Position numbers and translations under genes: made by a program. 64,000 nt of DNA from Streptomyces cyaneogriseus subsp. noncyanogenus (GTDB lineage Bacteria; Actinomycetota; Actinomycetes; Streptomycetales; Streptomycetaceae): contig NZ_CP010849.1 of NCBI RefSeq assembly GCF_000931445.1, positions 3,844,001 to 3,908,000 of the forward strand. Reading direction: 5' to 3'. Below the pieces are notes generated by a model. That model did not search any database and was not told the DNA's origin. It saw nothing but the letters and a program-made list of their open reading frames with translations. Shown in pieces: positions 9,406-18,443 of this stretch (positions within the stretch are counted from its first letter, which is position 1; the number at the start of each line of letters is the position of its first letter).

Positions 9406-9780
9406 ATGATCACCGAGCTTGCCGTGGAGCGTGTCGAGTTCACCTGCGGGTCGTGCTGGCACCGCTGGAGCGCCGACTACGACGTCCAGCGCTACCTCGA
9501 CGGCCAGGGGCAGGAGTGGGAGTACTTCTCCCGGGACAACGCGGCCGTGGCGTCCCCGTACACCCCCGAAGGGGCGCCCCCGTGCCCGTACTGCGGGCGG
9601 CGCTGGGTCGGCCGGCTCACGGCACGGCGGCCCGTCCCCCTGTCCGGCGGGCCCGGCGCCCCCCGCAGCCGGGTGCCGGCGGAGGGCACCCACCGCCCGG
9701 AGCGGCACGCGGCGCCGCTGCTGGAGTCGGCCGGCCACCCCCAGCCGGCCCCCGGCGCCGCTCGGGAACCGAGCGCCTGA
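9406..9780 (+). CDS. Small zinc-ribbon protein of unknown function
   Basis: This 124-aa cytoplasmic protein has two CxxC pairs, FTCGSCWHRW near the N-terminus and PCPYCGRRW about 45 residues later, which together should bind one zinc ion. Between them is a Trp/Tyr-rich segment. The C-terminal third is low-complexity and probably disordered. The ATG at 9406 has a good CGGAGGTG site 8-9 bases upstream. Upstream in-frame extension is low-complexity and was rejected. No partner gene suggests a role. Confidence 0.75.
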   Translation: MITELAVERVEFTCGSCWHRWSADYDVQRYLDGQGQEWEYFSRDNAAVASPYTPEGAPPCPYCGRRWVGRLTARRPVPLSGGPGAPRSRVPAEGTHRPERHAAPLLESAGHPQPAPGAAREPSA

Positions 9781-9786
9781 CGGCCT

Positions 9787-9825
9787 CCGGGCCGCCCGCC
9801 GCGCCCCGCACGGCGGACGGCCCGG
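9787..9825. terminator. Hairpin terminator between convergent genes
   Basis: A 15-bp stem with one mismatch (9787-9801 with 9811-9825) and a 9-base loop lies between the end of the zinc-ribbon gene and the end of the leftward glucosidase gene. It could serve both strands. Confidence 0.65.
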
Positions 9826-9888
9826 TGCCGCTCCCCCCTGTCTCCTCCGCCTCCCGCGCGGCGTCTTCGCGGGCGGCTTCGCGCGGTC

Positions 9889-11562
9889 CTACCGGGCCAG
9901 CCAGGCCGTGGTGTCCGGACCCAGCCGTCCGTCCTGAAGGGGCGCGCTGGTCACCAGCACCTCCCCCGCGGGCAGGGACACCGGCGCGCCGGTGAGGTTG
10001 GCGACGCAGCGCCAGCGGTCGGAGCGGTCGAACTGGAGCACACCGGGCGGGGCGTCCTCCGCCCAGGTCAGCGTCTCGCCGTCGAGCAGCTTGCGGCGCA
10101 GCCGCAGGGCCGTGCGGTACAGCTCCAGGGTGGAGCCCGGCACCCCGTCCTGCGCCTCCACGGCGTACTCCGCGAAGGCGGGCGGCTGCGGCAGCCAGGA
10201 TCCGCCCGGCCCGAAGCCGTACGAGGGCCCGGTCGTCGTCCACGGCAGCGGCACCCGGCAGCCGTCGCGGCCCTTGCGGACGTGCCCGGTCTGCTCCCAG
10301 ATCGGGTCCTGGAGCACCTCGGTGGGCAGGTCGGCCACCTCGGGCAGGCCGAGCTCCTCGCCCTGGTAGACGTAGGCCGAACCGGGCAGGGCCAGCATCA
10401 GCAGGGTCGCGGCCCGGGCCCGGCGCAGTCCGGCCGCCTCGTCGACCGCCGGGGCGTGGCCGCCGGAGAGCAGCCAGGCGTTGTCGTCCGTGCCCGGGGG
10501 GAGCATCAGGCGGGAGGTGTGGCGGACGACGTCGTGGTTGGACAGCACCCAGGTCGCCGACGCGCCGGCGGCCGACGCGCCGGCCAGCGACCCGGTGATG
10601 ACGCGGCGCAGTTCACCGGCGTCCCAGCGGGCCTGGAGGTACTCGAAGTTGAACGCCTGGCCCAGTTCGTCGGGGCGGGCGTACAGCGCGCGCCGGGCGC
10701 CGGGCACCCACGCCTCGGCGACCGCCATGCGCGGCGGGGTGTAGGCGTCCATGATCTTCCGCCAGTCGCGGTAGATCTCGTGCACCTCGTCGCGGTCGTA
10801 GAAGGGGTGGGTGCCGGGCGCGAACTCGGTCAGCGCCGCCTCCCTGGACCGCTCGGGGGAGCCGAGGTCGCGCAGCGGCTCGCTCAGGTCCTTGGCGAGC
10901 GCGTGGGCGACGTCGACGCGGAAGCCGTCCACGCCCCGGTCGGACCAGAATTTCAAGGTGGTGCGGAAGTCGGCCCGGACCTGTTCGTTCTCCCAGTTCA
11001 GGTCGGGCTGCTCGGGGGTGAACAGATGCAGGTACCACTGCCCGTCGGGCACGCGCTGCCAGGCGCTGCCGCCGAAGACGGACTGCCAGTCGGTGGGCGG
11101 CAGTTCGCCGCCCGGGCCGCGCCCGTCGCGGAAGACGTACCGGTCGCGGGCGGCCGAGCCGGGCCCGGCGTTCAGCGCCTCCTGGAACCAGACGTGCCGG
11201 TGCGAGGTGTGGTTGGGGACGAGGTCGACGATCACCTTCAGGCCGAGGCGGTGGGCCTCGGCGACCAGGGCGCCGAAGTCGTCCAGGGTGCCCAGGCGCG
11301 GGTCGACGTCCCGGTAGTCCTCGACGTCGTAGCCGCCGTCGGCGAGTTCGGAGGGGTAGAAGGGGCTGAGCCAGAGCGCGTCGACGCCGAGGGCGGCCAG
11401 ATGGGTCAGGCGCTGGGTGATGCCGCGGAGGTCACCGAGCCCGTCGCCGTCGGCGTCGGCGAAGCTGCGCGGATAGATCTGGTAGATGACGGCCTGCCGC
11501 CACCAGTGGGGATCCTGGGACGACAGGTCGGGCAGGCCGGGCGTCGTGGTGCGGACGGTCAC
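9889..11562 (-). CDS. GH13 alpha-glucosidase (AglA/oligo-1,6-glucosidase type)
   Basis: This is a cytoplasmic enzyme expected to hydrolyse alpha-glucosidic bonds in maltose-type oligosaccharides. The four GH13 regions are all present: VDLVPNH near residue 112, GFRVD with nucleophile Asp217, AEAW with acid/base Glu283, and SNHD with Asp344. The YVYQGEELGL segment is typical of the alpha-glucosidase/sucrose-type subfamily. The GTG at 11562 was chosen because AGGAG lies 5 bases upstream; the long upstream frame is spurious. 557 aa. In other Streptomyces such genes often follow maltodextrin transporters, but none is seen here. Trehalose or isomaltose as substrates cannot be excluded. Confidence 0.92.
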   Translation of the reverse strand: MTVRTTTPGLPDLSSQDPHWWRQAVIYQIYPRSFADADGDGLGDLRGITQRLTHLAALGVDALWLSPFYPSELADGGYDVEDYRDVDPRLGTLDDFGALVAEAHRLGLKVIVDLVPNHTSHRHVWFQEALNAGPGSAARDRYVFRDGRGPGGELPPTDWQSVFGGSAWQRVPDGQWYLHLFTPEQPDLNWENEQVRADFRTTLKFWSDRGVDGFRVDVAHALAKDLSEPLRDLGSPERSREAALTEFAPGTHPFYDRDEVHEIYRDWRKIMDAYTPPRMAVAEAWVPGARRALYARPDELGQAFNFEYLQARWDAGELRRVITGSLAGASAAGASATWVLSNHDVVRHTSRLMLPPGTDDNAWLLSGGHAPAVDEAAGLRRARAATLLMLALPGSAYVYQGEELGLPEVADLPTEVLQDPIWEQTGHVRKGRDGCRVPLPWTTTGPSYGFGPGGSWLPQPPAFAEYAVEAQDGVPGSTLELYRTALRLRRKLLDGETLTWAEDAPPGVLQFDRSDRWRCVANLTGAPVSLPAGEVLVTSAPLQDGRLGPDTTAWLAR

Positions 11563-11872
11563 GCGGTCTCCTCTGCGGTGCGTACGGGCGACAGCATGGA
11601 ATCTGTCCAGAACGCCGGAAAAGTGAACACGCGCCCCTTGCGGAAGGGTTCGGTCCCGGTGTGGCAAAAGTGTGCAGATCCTGGAACGTCCCCTCCATAA
11701 GCGCAGGTTGACAGGGATGAGCGGCCGCGACCACCATGGGCCTGACTGTGACTCAGGAGATCGATGAGTCCGGTTTTCTTCGACCACTCGGCCCCGGTAC
11801 GGCCGGCCCGCGCGCTTCCCGCTGCCCGCCGCCGTCACCCTGGGTACCGCACACGCCAAGAAGAGGAACCGC
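11563..11872. promoter_or_regulatory. Divergent promoter region between alpha-glucosidase and sortase-substrate genes
   Basis: The interval contains the upstream signals of both divergent genes. A small inverted repeat, CCCTT-GCGG-AAGGG (11635-11648), lies about 75 bases upstream of the glucosidase start. It is the kind of short palindrome a LacI-type sugar regulator might use. The evidence is positional only. No gene is visible in the interval. Confidence 0.3.
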
Positions 11873-12850
11873 ATGTCCATAGCGAGACGTGTCACCGTGC
11901 GCCGCCTGCTGGGGACGGGCGCCGCGAGCCTCGCCCTGTGCGCCGCGTCCGTCGCCTCCGCCTCCGGGGCCTTCGCCCACGGCGCGCCGGGCGGCCACGG
12001 CTGGGGCTCGGGCGGTGGCTACAAGCCCGGGACGGGCGCGGGCACGGTCACCGAGACCGACCGCTGCCAGTTCTCGCTCGACGGCACCGTCTTCTCCGAC
12101 TCGGTCAAGGTCGACGACCAGAACCTGAAGCCCACCGAGGACGGCAAGGTCCACATCAAGGTCCGCACCGCCGGCGACGCCACCGGCTGCACGGCCTCCC
12201 TGGCCTCCTACCTCGCCCACGGCGCCACCTTCGCCACCTCCGGCGAGCAGGTCTTCGTCGACTTCGACACCGTGACGGTCAAGCCCGGCGAGACCGGCTC
12301 CCTCGACATCGCGGTGCCGGACGCGGGCTGCTACGCGCAGATCGACCTGTACCGCGGCGCGGTCCGGTACGACGGCGAGCTGGAGGCGAACGACGGCTTC
12401 GAGCACGGCCCGCTGCCCAAGGGCCCGGACGGCGCCGTCATCAAGGACAAGCTGATCGCCGCCTGGAACGGCGGGACGAAGGACTGCACGGCCGAGACCC
12501 CCGAGCCGCCCGCCGAGCCCGAGCCGTCGGCCCCGGAGCCCTCCGCTCCGTCGGACACGGCCGAGCCCAGCGCCCCGGCGACCGAGAGCCCGGCCGGGAC
12601 GCCGTCGGCCGAGGCGCCGTCGAGCCGGCCGCCCGCCTCCGAGTCCCCGGCGAGCCAGGCCCCGTCCGCCTCGGCCTCCGCGCCGGCCGCGGCGGCCCCG
12701 TCCGCCACGCCGAGCGGCGGCAGCGGCGACCTCGCCGAGACCGGCGCCGGCAGCAGCACCCTTCCCCTCGCCATCGGCGCGGCGGTGCTGCTGGCGGGCG
12801 GCGCGGGCATCGTGGTGGCGACGCGCCGCCGCCGCGCGACCCGCTCCTGA
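11873..12850 (+). CDS. Sortase-anchored cell-surface protein (LAETG motif)
   Basis: A signal peptide (basic n-region, hydrophobic core, A-x-A near residues 34-36) is followed by a Gly-rich linker. A globular domain of about 150 residues contains four cysteines that could form disulfides. A long Pro/Ser/Ala/Glu stalk follows. The C-terminus has a complete cell-wall sorting signal: LAETG, a hydrophobic helix and an Arg-rich tail. Sortase would link it to peptidoglycan at the LAETG threonine; Streptomyces class E sortases prefer LAxTG. AAGAGGAA precedes the ATG. 325 aa. No sortase gene is nearby. The ligand of the globular domain is unknown. Confidence 0.88.
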   Translation: MSIARRVTVRRLLGTGAASLALCAASVASASGAFAHGAPGGHGWGSGGGYKPGTGAGTVTETDRCQFSLDGTVFSDSVKVDDQNLKPTEDGKVHIKVRTAGDATGCTASLASYLAHGATFATSGEQVFVDFDTVTVKPGETGSLDIAVPDAGCYAQIDLYRGAVRYDGELEANDGFEHGPLPKGPDGAVIKDKLIAAWNGGTKDCTAETPEPPAEPEPSAPEPSAPSDTAEPSAPATESPAGTPSAEAPSSRPPASESPASQAPSASASAPAAAAPSATPSGGSGDLAETGAGSSTLPLAIGAAVLLAGGAGIVVATRRRRATRS

Positions 12851-12865
12851 CGCACGGCCCGACCC

Positions 12866-12908
12866 GTACGGCGAACGCCCCGGAGCCTCTCCGGGGCGTT
12901 CGCCGTAC
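12866..12908. terminator. 19-bp perfect hairpin, bidirectional terminator
   Basis: A perfect 19-bp stem (12866-12884 with 12890-12908) with a 5-base loop lies between the convergent ends of the surface-protein and nucleoside-hydrolase genes. It is one of the strongest hairpins in the window and can terminate both transcripts. Confidence 0.9.
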
Positions 12909-12947
12909 GCGGCCCCCGGTGACCGCCCGGCCGGAGCCGCGCCGGCG

Positions 12948-13910
12948 TCACGGCCCCTCGACCGCGGCCAGATAGAGCTTCACGTACCGCTCCACGTCGA
13001 CGCCGAGCGCCACGTCCACCATCGTCTGCTCCCGCCCGCCCTGGTGGATCTCGGACTCCCCGGGGCGGGCCCGGCGGTCGACGATCGTCTGGCCGCGCGT
13101 CGGTCCGGGGGCCAACGCCACCTCCACCGGCAGGAGTTCCGTGCTCAGGCCCGCCGGGTCGGCGACCGCGCAGACCGCGCCCGCGTCGCCGAGACCGCCG
13201 CCGGGCTCGGCCTCGTCGGTGGCCGGACCGCGGTGCGCGAGCAGCTCGCCGGCGAGCCGGGCGCCCGGCTCGGAACTGCCCCGCAGCCGCGCCACGTCCG
13301 CCCCGGGCACGACGACCTGCTGGAACACGTCCAGCCCGTACATGGTCATCGGCACCCCGGCGGTGAGCAGGACCGCCGCGGCCTCCGGGTCGTGCCAGAC
13401 GTTGAACTCGGCGACCGGCGTGGCGTTCCCGGTGGCCACCGCGCCGCCCATGAACACGATCCGCTCGATGTTGCGGGTGACCTCGGGGTGGGTGCGCAGC
13501 AGCAGGGCGATGTTGGTCAGCGGCGCGGTCGGGATGAGGGTGACCGGGCGCGGGGAGGCGAGGATCTCGCGGCGCAGCAGCGTCACCGCGTCGACGTCGA
13601 CGGCGGTGCGGGTGGGGGCGGGCAGGCCGAGGTCGCCCATGCCGTCCCGGCCGTGCACGTGCCGGGCGGTGCGCACCGCCTCGATCAGCGGGCGCTCGGC
13701 ACCCCGCGCGACGGGCACGGCGGGAGCCCCGGCCTGCTCCAGCACGGTCAGGGTGTTGCGGACGACGCCGTCGACGTCGGTGTTCCCGGCCACGCAGGTG
13801 ACCGCGCGCAGGTCCAGACCCGGGTGACGGACCGCGAACAGCAGGGCGAGGGCGTCGTCGATGCCGGTGTCGCAGTCGATGATCACCGGGATGGGCTGCT
13901 CGGTCGTCAC
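12948..13910 (-). CDS. Inosine/uridine-preferring nucleoside hydrolase
   Basis: This enzyme hydrolyses the N-glycosidic bond of ribonucleosides to ribose and base (purine/pyrimidine salvage). The calcium-binding N-terminal signature IIDCDTGIDDALAL is intact, and later blocks fit the family (FMGGA, EFNVWHDPEAA). The GTG at 13910 has GGAAGGAG eight bases upstream and places the signature at residues 10-23, as usual. 320 aa. Base specificity cannot be read. It stands alone between a terminator and a HAD phosphatase gene. Confidence 0.92.
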   Translation of the reverse strand: MTTEQPIPVIIDCDTGIDDALALLFAVRHPGLDLRAVTCVAGNTDVDGVVRNTLTVLEQAGAPAVPVARGAERPLIEAVRTARHVHGRDGMGDLGLPAPTRTAVDVDAVTLLRREILASPRPVTLIPTAPLTNIALLLRTHPEVTRNIERIVFMGGAVATGNATPVAEFNVWHDPEAAAVLLTAGVPMTMYGLDVFQQVVVPGADVARLRGSSEPGARLAGELLAHRGPATDEAEPGGGLGDAGAVCAVADPAGLSTELLPVEVALAPGPTRGQTIVDRRARPGESEIHQGGREQTMVDVALGVDVERYVKLYLAAVEGP

Positions 13911-14186
13911 GGCCAGGGCTCCTTCCACCGTCTCCGCGGGACCCGCCGCCCGCGGCACCTCCACCGCGACCTTACGCGTCCCCCCACAGCTCCCTCCCCC
14001 GCTCCCGCGCCCGTTCACCGATCCGCCGCAGCAGTTCCGCCCCGGACACCGCCCCCGGCCGCCGCCCGTCCCGCAGCCGCACGGCCACGATCACCGGCGG
14101 CGGCCTCCCGCTCCCCGCTCATGCGCCCGGCCCGCCCCGAACGCGGTGCGCGCATCACCCACCGGGGCCCGGACAGGCTGCCTTCG

Positions 14187-14855
14187 TCATGTCCCGATGG
14201 CGGCGAGCGCCCGGCTCGTGTCGGTCAGGCTGTCCAGTACGGTCTCGGCGCCGGCGTCGCGCAGCTCGTGGGCCGGGGCCCGGCCGGTCGCCACCGCGAC
14301 GACTCGCACGCCGGCCTCATGCCCCCCGGCGACATCGGCGGGGGTGTCGCCCAGGAAAACCGCCCTGTCGGGGGTCACGCCCGCATGAGCAAGGGCGGCA
14401 CGCAGCAGCTCGGGGCGTCCCTCGCCGTCCTCCGCGTAGGCGCCGTCGTCCAGACGCAGGTAGGTGTCCAGGCCGTACACACCGAGCTTGACCTCGGCGG
14501 CCTGCCGGATGTTGCCCGTCACCACTGACTGGCGCACGTTCCCCTCCGCGAGAGCTGCCAGAACGGCGGCGGCGCCGGGGAGCGCGTGCCCCCGTTCCCT
14601 CAGCTCGGCCGCGCGACGGACGTGCAGGGCCCCGAGGGCGTCAGCGAACCGGGTGAACAGCCCGTCGTCGCAGGCAATGCCGTGCAGGCGCGCGGTCTCC
14701 CGAAGGATCACGCGTTCCGTCGACCCGGTCACCGACGCCTGCTCCCGCATCACCACCCCGGTCACCTGACGGAACGCCTCGCTCCACAGCTCACGTCCGA
14801 GGCCCCCCGTCGCCATCAGCGTATGGTCGATGTCCCACAGCACCAGCTCAGGCAT
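14187..14855 (-). CDS. HAD-family hydrolase (phosphoglycolate-phosphatase-like)
   Basis: This is a haloacid-dehalogenase-type phosphatase. Motif I is LWDIDHTL, with nucleophile Asp8 and acid Asp10. Motif II is near VVTGN. The C-terminal acidic motif is VFLGDTPADV. The helical cap inserted after motif I indicates a small-molecule phosphatase of subclass I. 222 aa, full length. It is divergent from the XRE regulator at 14935, with starts 79 bases apart, so the two may share control. The substrate is unknown. Confidence 0.88.
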   Translation of the reverse strand: MPELVLWDIDHTLMATGGLGRELWSEAFRQVTGVVMREQASVTGSTERVILRETARLHGIACDDGLFTRFADALGALHVRRAAELRERGHALPGAAAVLAALAEGNVRQSVVTGNIRQAAEVKLGVYGLDTYLRLDDGAYAEDGEGRPELLRAALAHAGVTPDRAVFLGDTPADVAGGHEAGVRVVAVATGRAPAHELRDAGAETVLDSLTDTSRALAAIGT

Positions 14856-14934
14856 CGGCGCCTCCTCTCTGCATGAATCCCGCTTCCCCGCCCAGCGCGC
14901 GACCTACGCTCGTGAGGAAAGCGAGGAGTGGGCC

Positions 14935-16137
14935 ATGGTTGCAGCAGACCTCCCCATCGGGGACCGGATCAGGCACTACCGCGGCGGGCGACGCCAGGAC
15001 GCCATCGCCGGGCTGGTCGGCATCTCACCGGACTACCTCTCCCAGATCGAACGCGGCATCAAAGTCCCCTCCTTGCCGATCCTGTACGCGCTCGCCCAAG
15101 AGCTGGGTGTGCCTGCTGCGGCGCTGCTCTCCGAGCAACCGCCGACCGTGGAGGAGGCCAGCGGCACCACCGACACCGCCGTAGGCCGCGCGCTGCTGGG
15201 GTACGGTCCGCCTCGCGGTACCGAGCCCGTCCGGGCGGGCGCGCTGAGGGACCGGGTGAAGGCCGCCTGGCGGAGCTGGCAAGCCGACGGCGACCGGTTC
15301 ACCAAGGCGGCCGAGACGCTGCCCGGCCTGGTCGCCGATGTCGAGCACGCCGTGCGCACCGCCCGCGCGGGTTCCGACGTGGTGGAGCGCCGAGCGGTCC
15401 TCCGAGTCGCCGCCGATCTCTACTGCCTGCTCCGCTCGTACCTGCGACGTACCGGCCGGGTGGAGTTGGCCACTCTGGCCGCCGACCGGGCGATGCGGGC
15501 GGCCGAGGACGCTGACGATCCGCTGCGCATCGCGGCAGCTCAATGGAACCTGGGTCACGTGCTGCTCGCTGCCGGCCAGCCCGGTGAGGCGGAGGAGCTG
15601 GCGCTGCACGCGGCTGAGCAGGTGGCTGCTGCCCGGATCGCGGAGCCAGAGCGGACTGCGATGGGCGGGGCGCTCCAGCTCGTCGCGGTCGTGGGGGCCG
15701 CTCGTCGGCGCCGCTGGTGGGAGGCCCGGGAGCGGCTGACGAAGCACGCGGCGCCTGCCGCCCGCGCCGTGGCGGACGACACCAACGTGGCCTGGACCGT
15801 GTTCGGACCGACGAACGTTGCCGTGCACGCCGTATCCATCGAGATGGAGGCGGGCGAGTCCGGCGAGGCGCTGCACACTGCGGACGCCATCGACACCAGT
15901 GGCCTGCCGTCGCTGGAGCGGGAGTTCACGTTCGGCCTGGAGGTGGCGGCGTGCCACAGCCAGCGCCGCGACGACGCCGCCGCACTGCTCGCTCTCCTGA
16001 GCCTGGAGGCGATCGCTCCCGAGGACCTCGCACGGACACCACTGGCGCGGCAACTGGTACTGACGGTCATCAGGCGAGCCAGGGCCATGCACGCTCGGCA
16101 GGCCGAGCAACTGGCGGTACGTATCGGCCTTGTCTGA
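14935..16137 (+). CDS. XRE-family regulator with TPR-like C-terminal domain
   Basis: The N-terminal helix-turn-helix (residues about 8-62, IAGLVGISPDYLSQIERGIK) is a Cro/CI type. The remaining 330 residues are Ala-rich helices like the tetratricopeptide-like sensor domain of many Streptomyces XRE regulators. The ATG at 14935 has GAGGAG at good spacing; the longer upstream frame lacks signals. 400 aa. It is divergent from the HAD phosphatase and followed by two Cys-rich small proteins on the same strand, so the four genes may form one accessory module. Ligand and targets are unknown. Confidence 0.85.
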   Translation: MVAADLPIGDRIRHYRGGRRQDAIAGLVGISPDYLSQIERGIKVPSLPILYALAQELGVPAAALLSEQPPTVEEASGTTDTAVGRALLGYGPPRGTEPVRAGALRDRVKAAWRSWQADGDRFTKAAETLPGLVADVEHAVRTARAGSDVVERRAVLRVAADLYCLLRSYLRRTGRVELATLAADRAMRAAEDADDPLRIAAAQWNLGHVLLAAGQPGEAEELALHAAEQVAAARIAEPERTAMGGALQLVAVVGAARRRRWWEARERLTKHAAPAARAVADDTNVAWTVFGPTNVAVHAVSIEMEAGESGEALHTADAIDTSGLPSLEREFTFGLEVAACHSQRRDDAAALLALLSLEAIAPEDLARTPLARQLVLTVIRRARAMHARQAEQLAVRIGLV

Positions 16138-16207
16138 CCGGGAGCCTGTAGCTCAGCCGGTCTGACAGCTCGGGTGAGTCGGTCGGTGCCTGCCTACGGT
16201 CGCTCGT

Positions 16208-16585
16208 GTGACAGACGGAATCCCCGCGGACGTGGCGGCCCGAGCAGTGCCGAGCGACACCGTGAGCAGCGTGCGCGAGACTCCGCCCGAGGTCCTGGCT
16301 CTGCTCGCGCTGCCTCCGCTCGACACGCTGAGCGCGGACCGGGCCCGTGGCGCGGTGTGTCTGTGGTGCCCGGTGCGGCTGACCGTGGAGACGGCCGTGG
16401 ACCTCGGCGAGCAGAGCACCGACGGGTGCCGGTGGTGGCCGCGCGCCTGCGGCCCGTGCGTCGGCCGCCGCGCGCACCGGGCGCTCTACGACCACGTCGC
16501 CCTGTGCGAGCCCTGTGTCGACGACGTCGGACAGTGCGCGACCGGCCTCACCCTGTCCCGGCTCGTCAGGAAGCACCGCCGATGA
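16208..16585 (+). CDS. Cys-rich small protein, possible zinc-binding partner
   Basis: This 125-aa protein has three cysteine pairs (CLWC, CGPC and CEPC) and two further Trp/Cys positions, giving one or two zinc knuckles. It starts at a GTG about 70 bases after the XRE regulator. Its stop overlaps the next start by ATGA, so the two Cys-rich proteins are translationally coupled. It resembles proteins that accompany XRE regulators in Streptomyces, but I cannot assign a function. Confidence 0.7.
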   Translation: MTDGIPADVAARAVPSDTVSSVRETPPEVLALLALPPLDTLSADRARGAVCLWCPVRLTVETAVDLGEQSTDGCRWWPRACGPCVGRRAHRALYDHVALCEPCVDDVGQCATGLTLSRLVRKHRR

Positions 16586-17055
16586 GCCTGACCGCGCAGC
16601 AGGCCGACCGGGTCCTCCGCCTGTTCCACGTGCCCTCCCTCACCGCCGACCAGCGGATCGGCGCCAAATGCTCCTGGTGCACCATCCCCCTGAACGAGCG
16701 CACCGGCCGTATCGACCTCGGCGGCGCCGGCGCCTGGACGCCCCACGCCTGCACCACCTGCTACGACGCCCGCCGGACATGGCTCGACACCTACTACAGG
16801 TGGCTCGACCACACCCGCACCTGCCACGCCTGCCAACGCGCAGACCGCTGCCTCACCTCCCTCGGCCACCGGGTGCTCTACCTGGCAGCCCTCGGACAGG
16901 TCGACCGTCCACTCGGCGACTGCCCGACCTGCAGACACCCCATCCAGCCCGGCGACCGGTTCGAACCCCGCCTCTCCGACGGCCAGAGCGGCCTGATCTT
17001 CGGCCACACCCACACCGGCCCATGCCCCGAAGCGGCGGTGAACAGACACCCGTGA
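16582..17055 (+). CDS. Cys-rich small protein, paralogous partner of the preceding gene
   Basis: 157 aa with four cysteine pairs: CSWC, CTTC, CHAC and CPTC. The first block (GAKCSWCTIPLNERTGRIDL) aligns by eye with GAVCLWCPVRLTVETAVDL of the upstream protein, so the pair probably arose by duplication. The ATG lies within the upstream stop (ATGA, 4-base overlap), a classical coupling arrangement. Zinc binding is likely. The partner could be the XRE regulator or a nucleic acid. Function is unknown. Confidence 0.72.
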   Translation: MSLTAQQADRVLRLFHVPSLTADQRIGAKCSWCTIPLNERTGRIDLGGAGAWTPHACTTCYDARRTWLDTYYRWLDHTRTCHACQRADRCLTSLGHRVLYLAALGQVDRPLGDCPTCRHPIQPGDRFEPRLSDGQSGLIFGHTHTGPCPEAAVNRHP

Positions 17056-17129
17056 TCTGCGCACGCCGCGGCAGGCCCATGGTCTCCTGACGGCATCGGG
17101 TCTTCCCGCAGCCGAGTATCGCGGTGGAC

Positions 17130-18104
17130 TCAGCGCCAGTCGTCGATCACGTAGGCGTCCGGGTGGCTGTAGCCGGGTTCGTTGGGCTTGTGCATGGTCA
17201 CGCCTTGCAGCCAGGTACGGAACCCGCGGTCGACCATGCGCCGGTAGGCATCCTGGCGGGCCAGGTTCATGCCGGCGTCCAGTTGCCCCAGTCCTTTCTC
17301 GGTGGCCAGATGCTCGCACGCATCCAGCAGTCGTTCGAACCGGTCCGCGGCGTCCGGGCCGGGGCGTACGGCGCCGAACTTGACGAAGCAGACGTCCTCA
17401 CCGGCCTCCGACCCCGCTCCGCAGTGGCAGACGGCCAGACCGTCGAGGCCGGAGTCGGCGCCCTCGAGCAGGATGGTGTCACCGAGCCCCTGCGCCTGTA
17501 CGGCCATGATCTCGCGCTCCAGGCTCAGGCCCTCGTACACGGCCCCCGTCAGTGCGCGGCTGAGGCTCAGCGCGTGGGGCCGCTCAGCGGCGGCCAGCTC
17601 GCCGTACAGCACTCGGCCGGGGACCGCGGCACCCGCGGCGGCCTGTTTCTTCATGATGGCCGTCAGGAATCGGGGCCAGAAACCGTACCGGCGGTAGAGC
17701 TCGAGGTGCTTGGGACTGTGCGCGAAGGTGAACAGGCCGAGGTGGCGGTTCTCCCAGGTGTCGAAGCAGGCCATGACCGGTTCCATGAGGCGTCTGCCGA
17801 CGCCCTGGTCCCACAGATCCGGACGTACGGTCAGCGGGCCGAAGTACCCGACGCTGCCCCAGTTGGCGGCGAAGTTCGATCCGACGACCTCGCCCTCGAC
17901 GGTCGCCGCGAAGGCCGCGTGCGGATCTGCCGCCCAGCGGGTGCGGACATAGTCGGCGGTCCCGAAGAACGTCTCCGGCTCGGGGGCCCCGAGGAAGGTC
18001 CCGAAGGCGACCCTGAAGATCTCGTCGGCCCGATCCAGGTCCGGCTCGACCAGCGGGCGGACCGATACCGAGGCGGCGACACTCGTTCGCTTCGCTACGG
18101 GCAT
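17130..18104 (-). CDS. GNAT-family N-acetyltransferase
   Basis: A GNAT fold is visible in residues 15-150. It has FGPLTVRPDLWDQGVGRRLM (beta4, then the acetyl-CoA pyrophosphate loop with a Q-x-G-x-G-R-x type motif) and HLELYRRYGFWPR near the end of the domain. A C-terminal extension of about 150 residues (LERFERLLDACEHL region) resembles a second, degenerate GNAT half. The ATG at 18104 has AAAGGAG seven bases upstream and is preferred over one 30 bases earlier. 324 aa. The acceptor substrate is unknown. Confidence 0.85.
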   Translation of the reverse strand: MPVAKRTSVAASVSVRPLVEPDLDRADEIFRVAFGTFLGAPEPETFFGTADYVRTRWAADPHAAFAATVEGEVVGSNFAANWGSVGYFGPLTVRPDLWDQGVGRRLMEPVMACFDTWENRHLGLFTFAHSPKHLELYRRYGFWPRFLTAIMKKQAAAGAAVPGRVLYGELAAAERPHALSLSRALTGAVYEGLSLEREIMAVQAQGLGDTILLEGADSGLDGLAVCHCGAGSEAGEDVCFVKFGAVRPGPDAADRFERLLDACEHLATEKGLGQLDAGMNLARQDAYRRMVDRGFRTWLQGVTMHKPNEPGYSHPDAYVIDDWR

Positions 18105-18443
18105 GATCGCTCTCCTTTCCGCCCCCGGTTCCATCGCACCACGGACGTGCGCCGCAGGCGAAGCGACAGGTCAGGCGGTACCTCAAGGATCGAGCGGCCG
18201 CGTTCCCCGGCCACCGGGCGGCCGTCTTCCTGCCGATCGACGGCCCGCTGGGCCCAGACCGCCGGGGCGTCCGAGGAGCCGGACGAGCGCCGTCGACCGG
18301 GCCCGCACGTTCGACGGACAGGCCGTCGCTGTCCACAGAGAGCCTGGCGGCTGCTGCCCACACTGCGGTGCGCAACGATCCGGAGCAGCCGCCTCGTACA
18401 GACGGTGCCGACTCCCTGATGCTTTCCTGTCCCGCGAAAGACC
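18105..18443. other. Gene-free interval between acetyltransferase and methyltransferase
   Basis: About 340 bases hold the promoter of the leftward acetyltransferase and the tail of the leftward methyltransferase transcript. Frames on both strands are Arg/Pro/Ser-rich and lack start signals, so I see no gene. The codon pattern is patchy, which could mean decayed coding sequence. A plus-strand frame reads CCPHCGAQRSGAAASYRRC near 18352-18408, too short to assign. Confidence 0.4.

Noticed and set aside
16141..16205. tRNA-like sequence GTAGCTCAGCCGGTCTGACAG after the XRE gene
   Set aside because: It resembles a D-arm only. There is no anticodon stem, T-loop GGTTCGA or CCA-type acceptor pairing in the following bases, so it is not a tRNA gene. 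A decayed fragment cannot be excluded.
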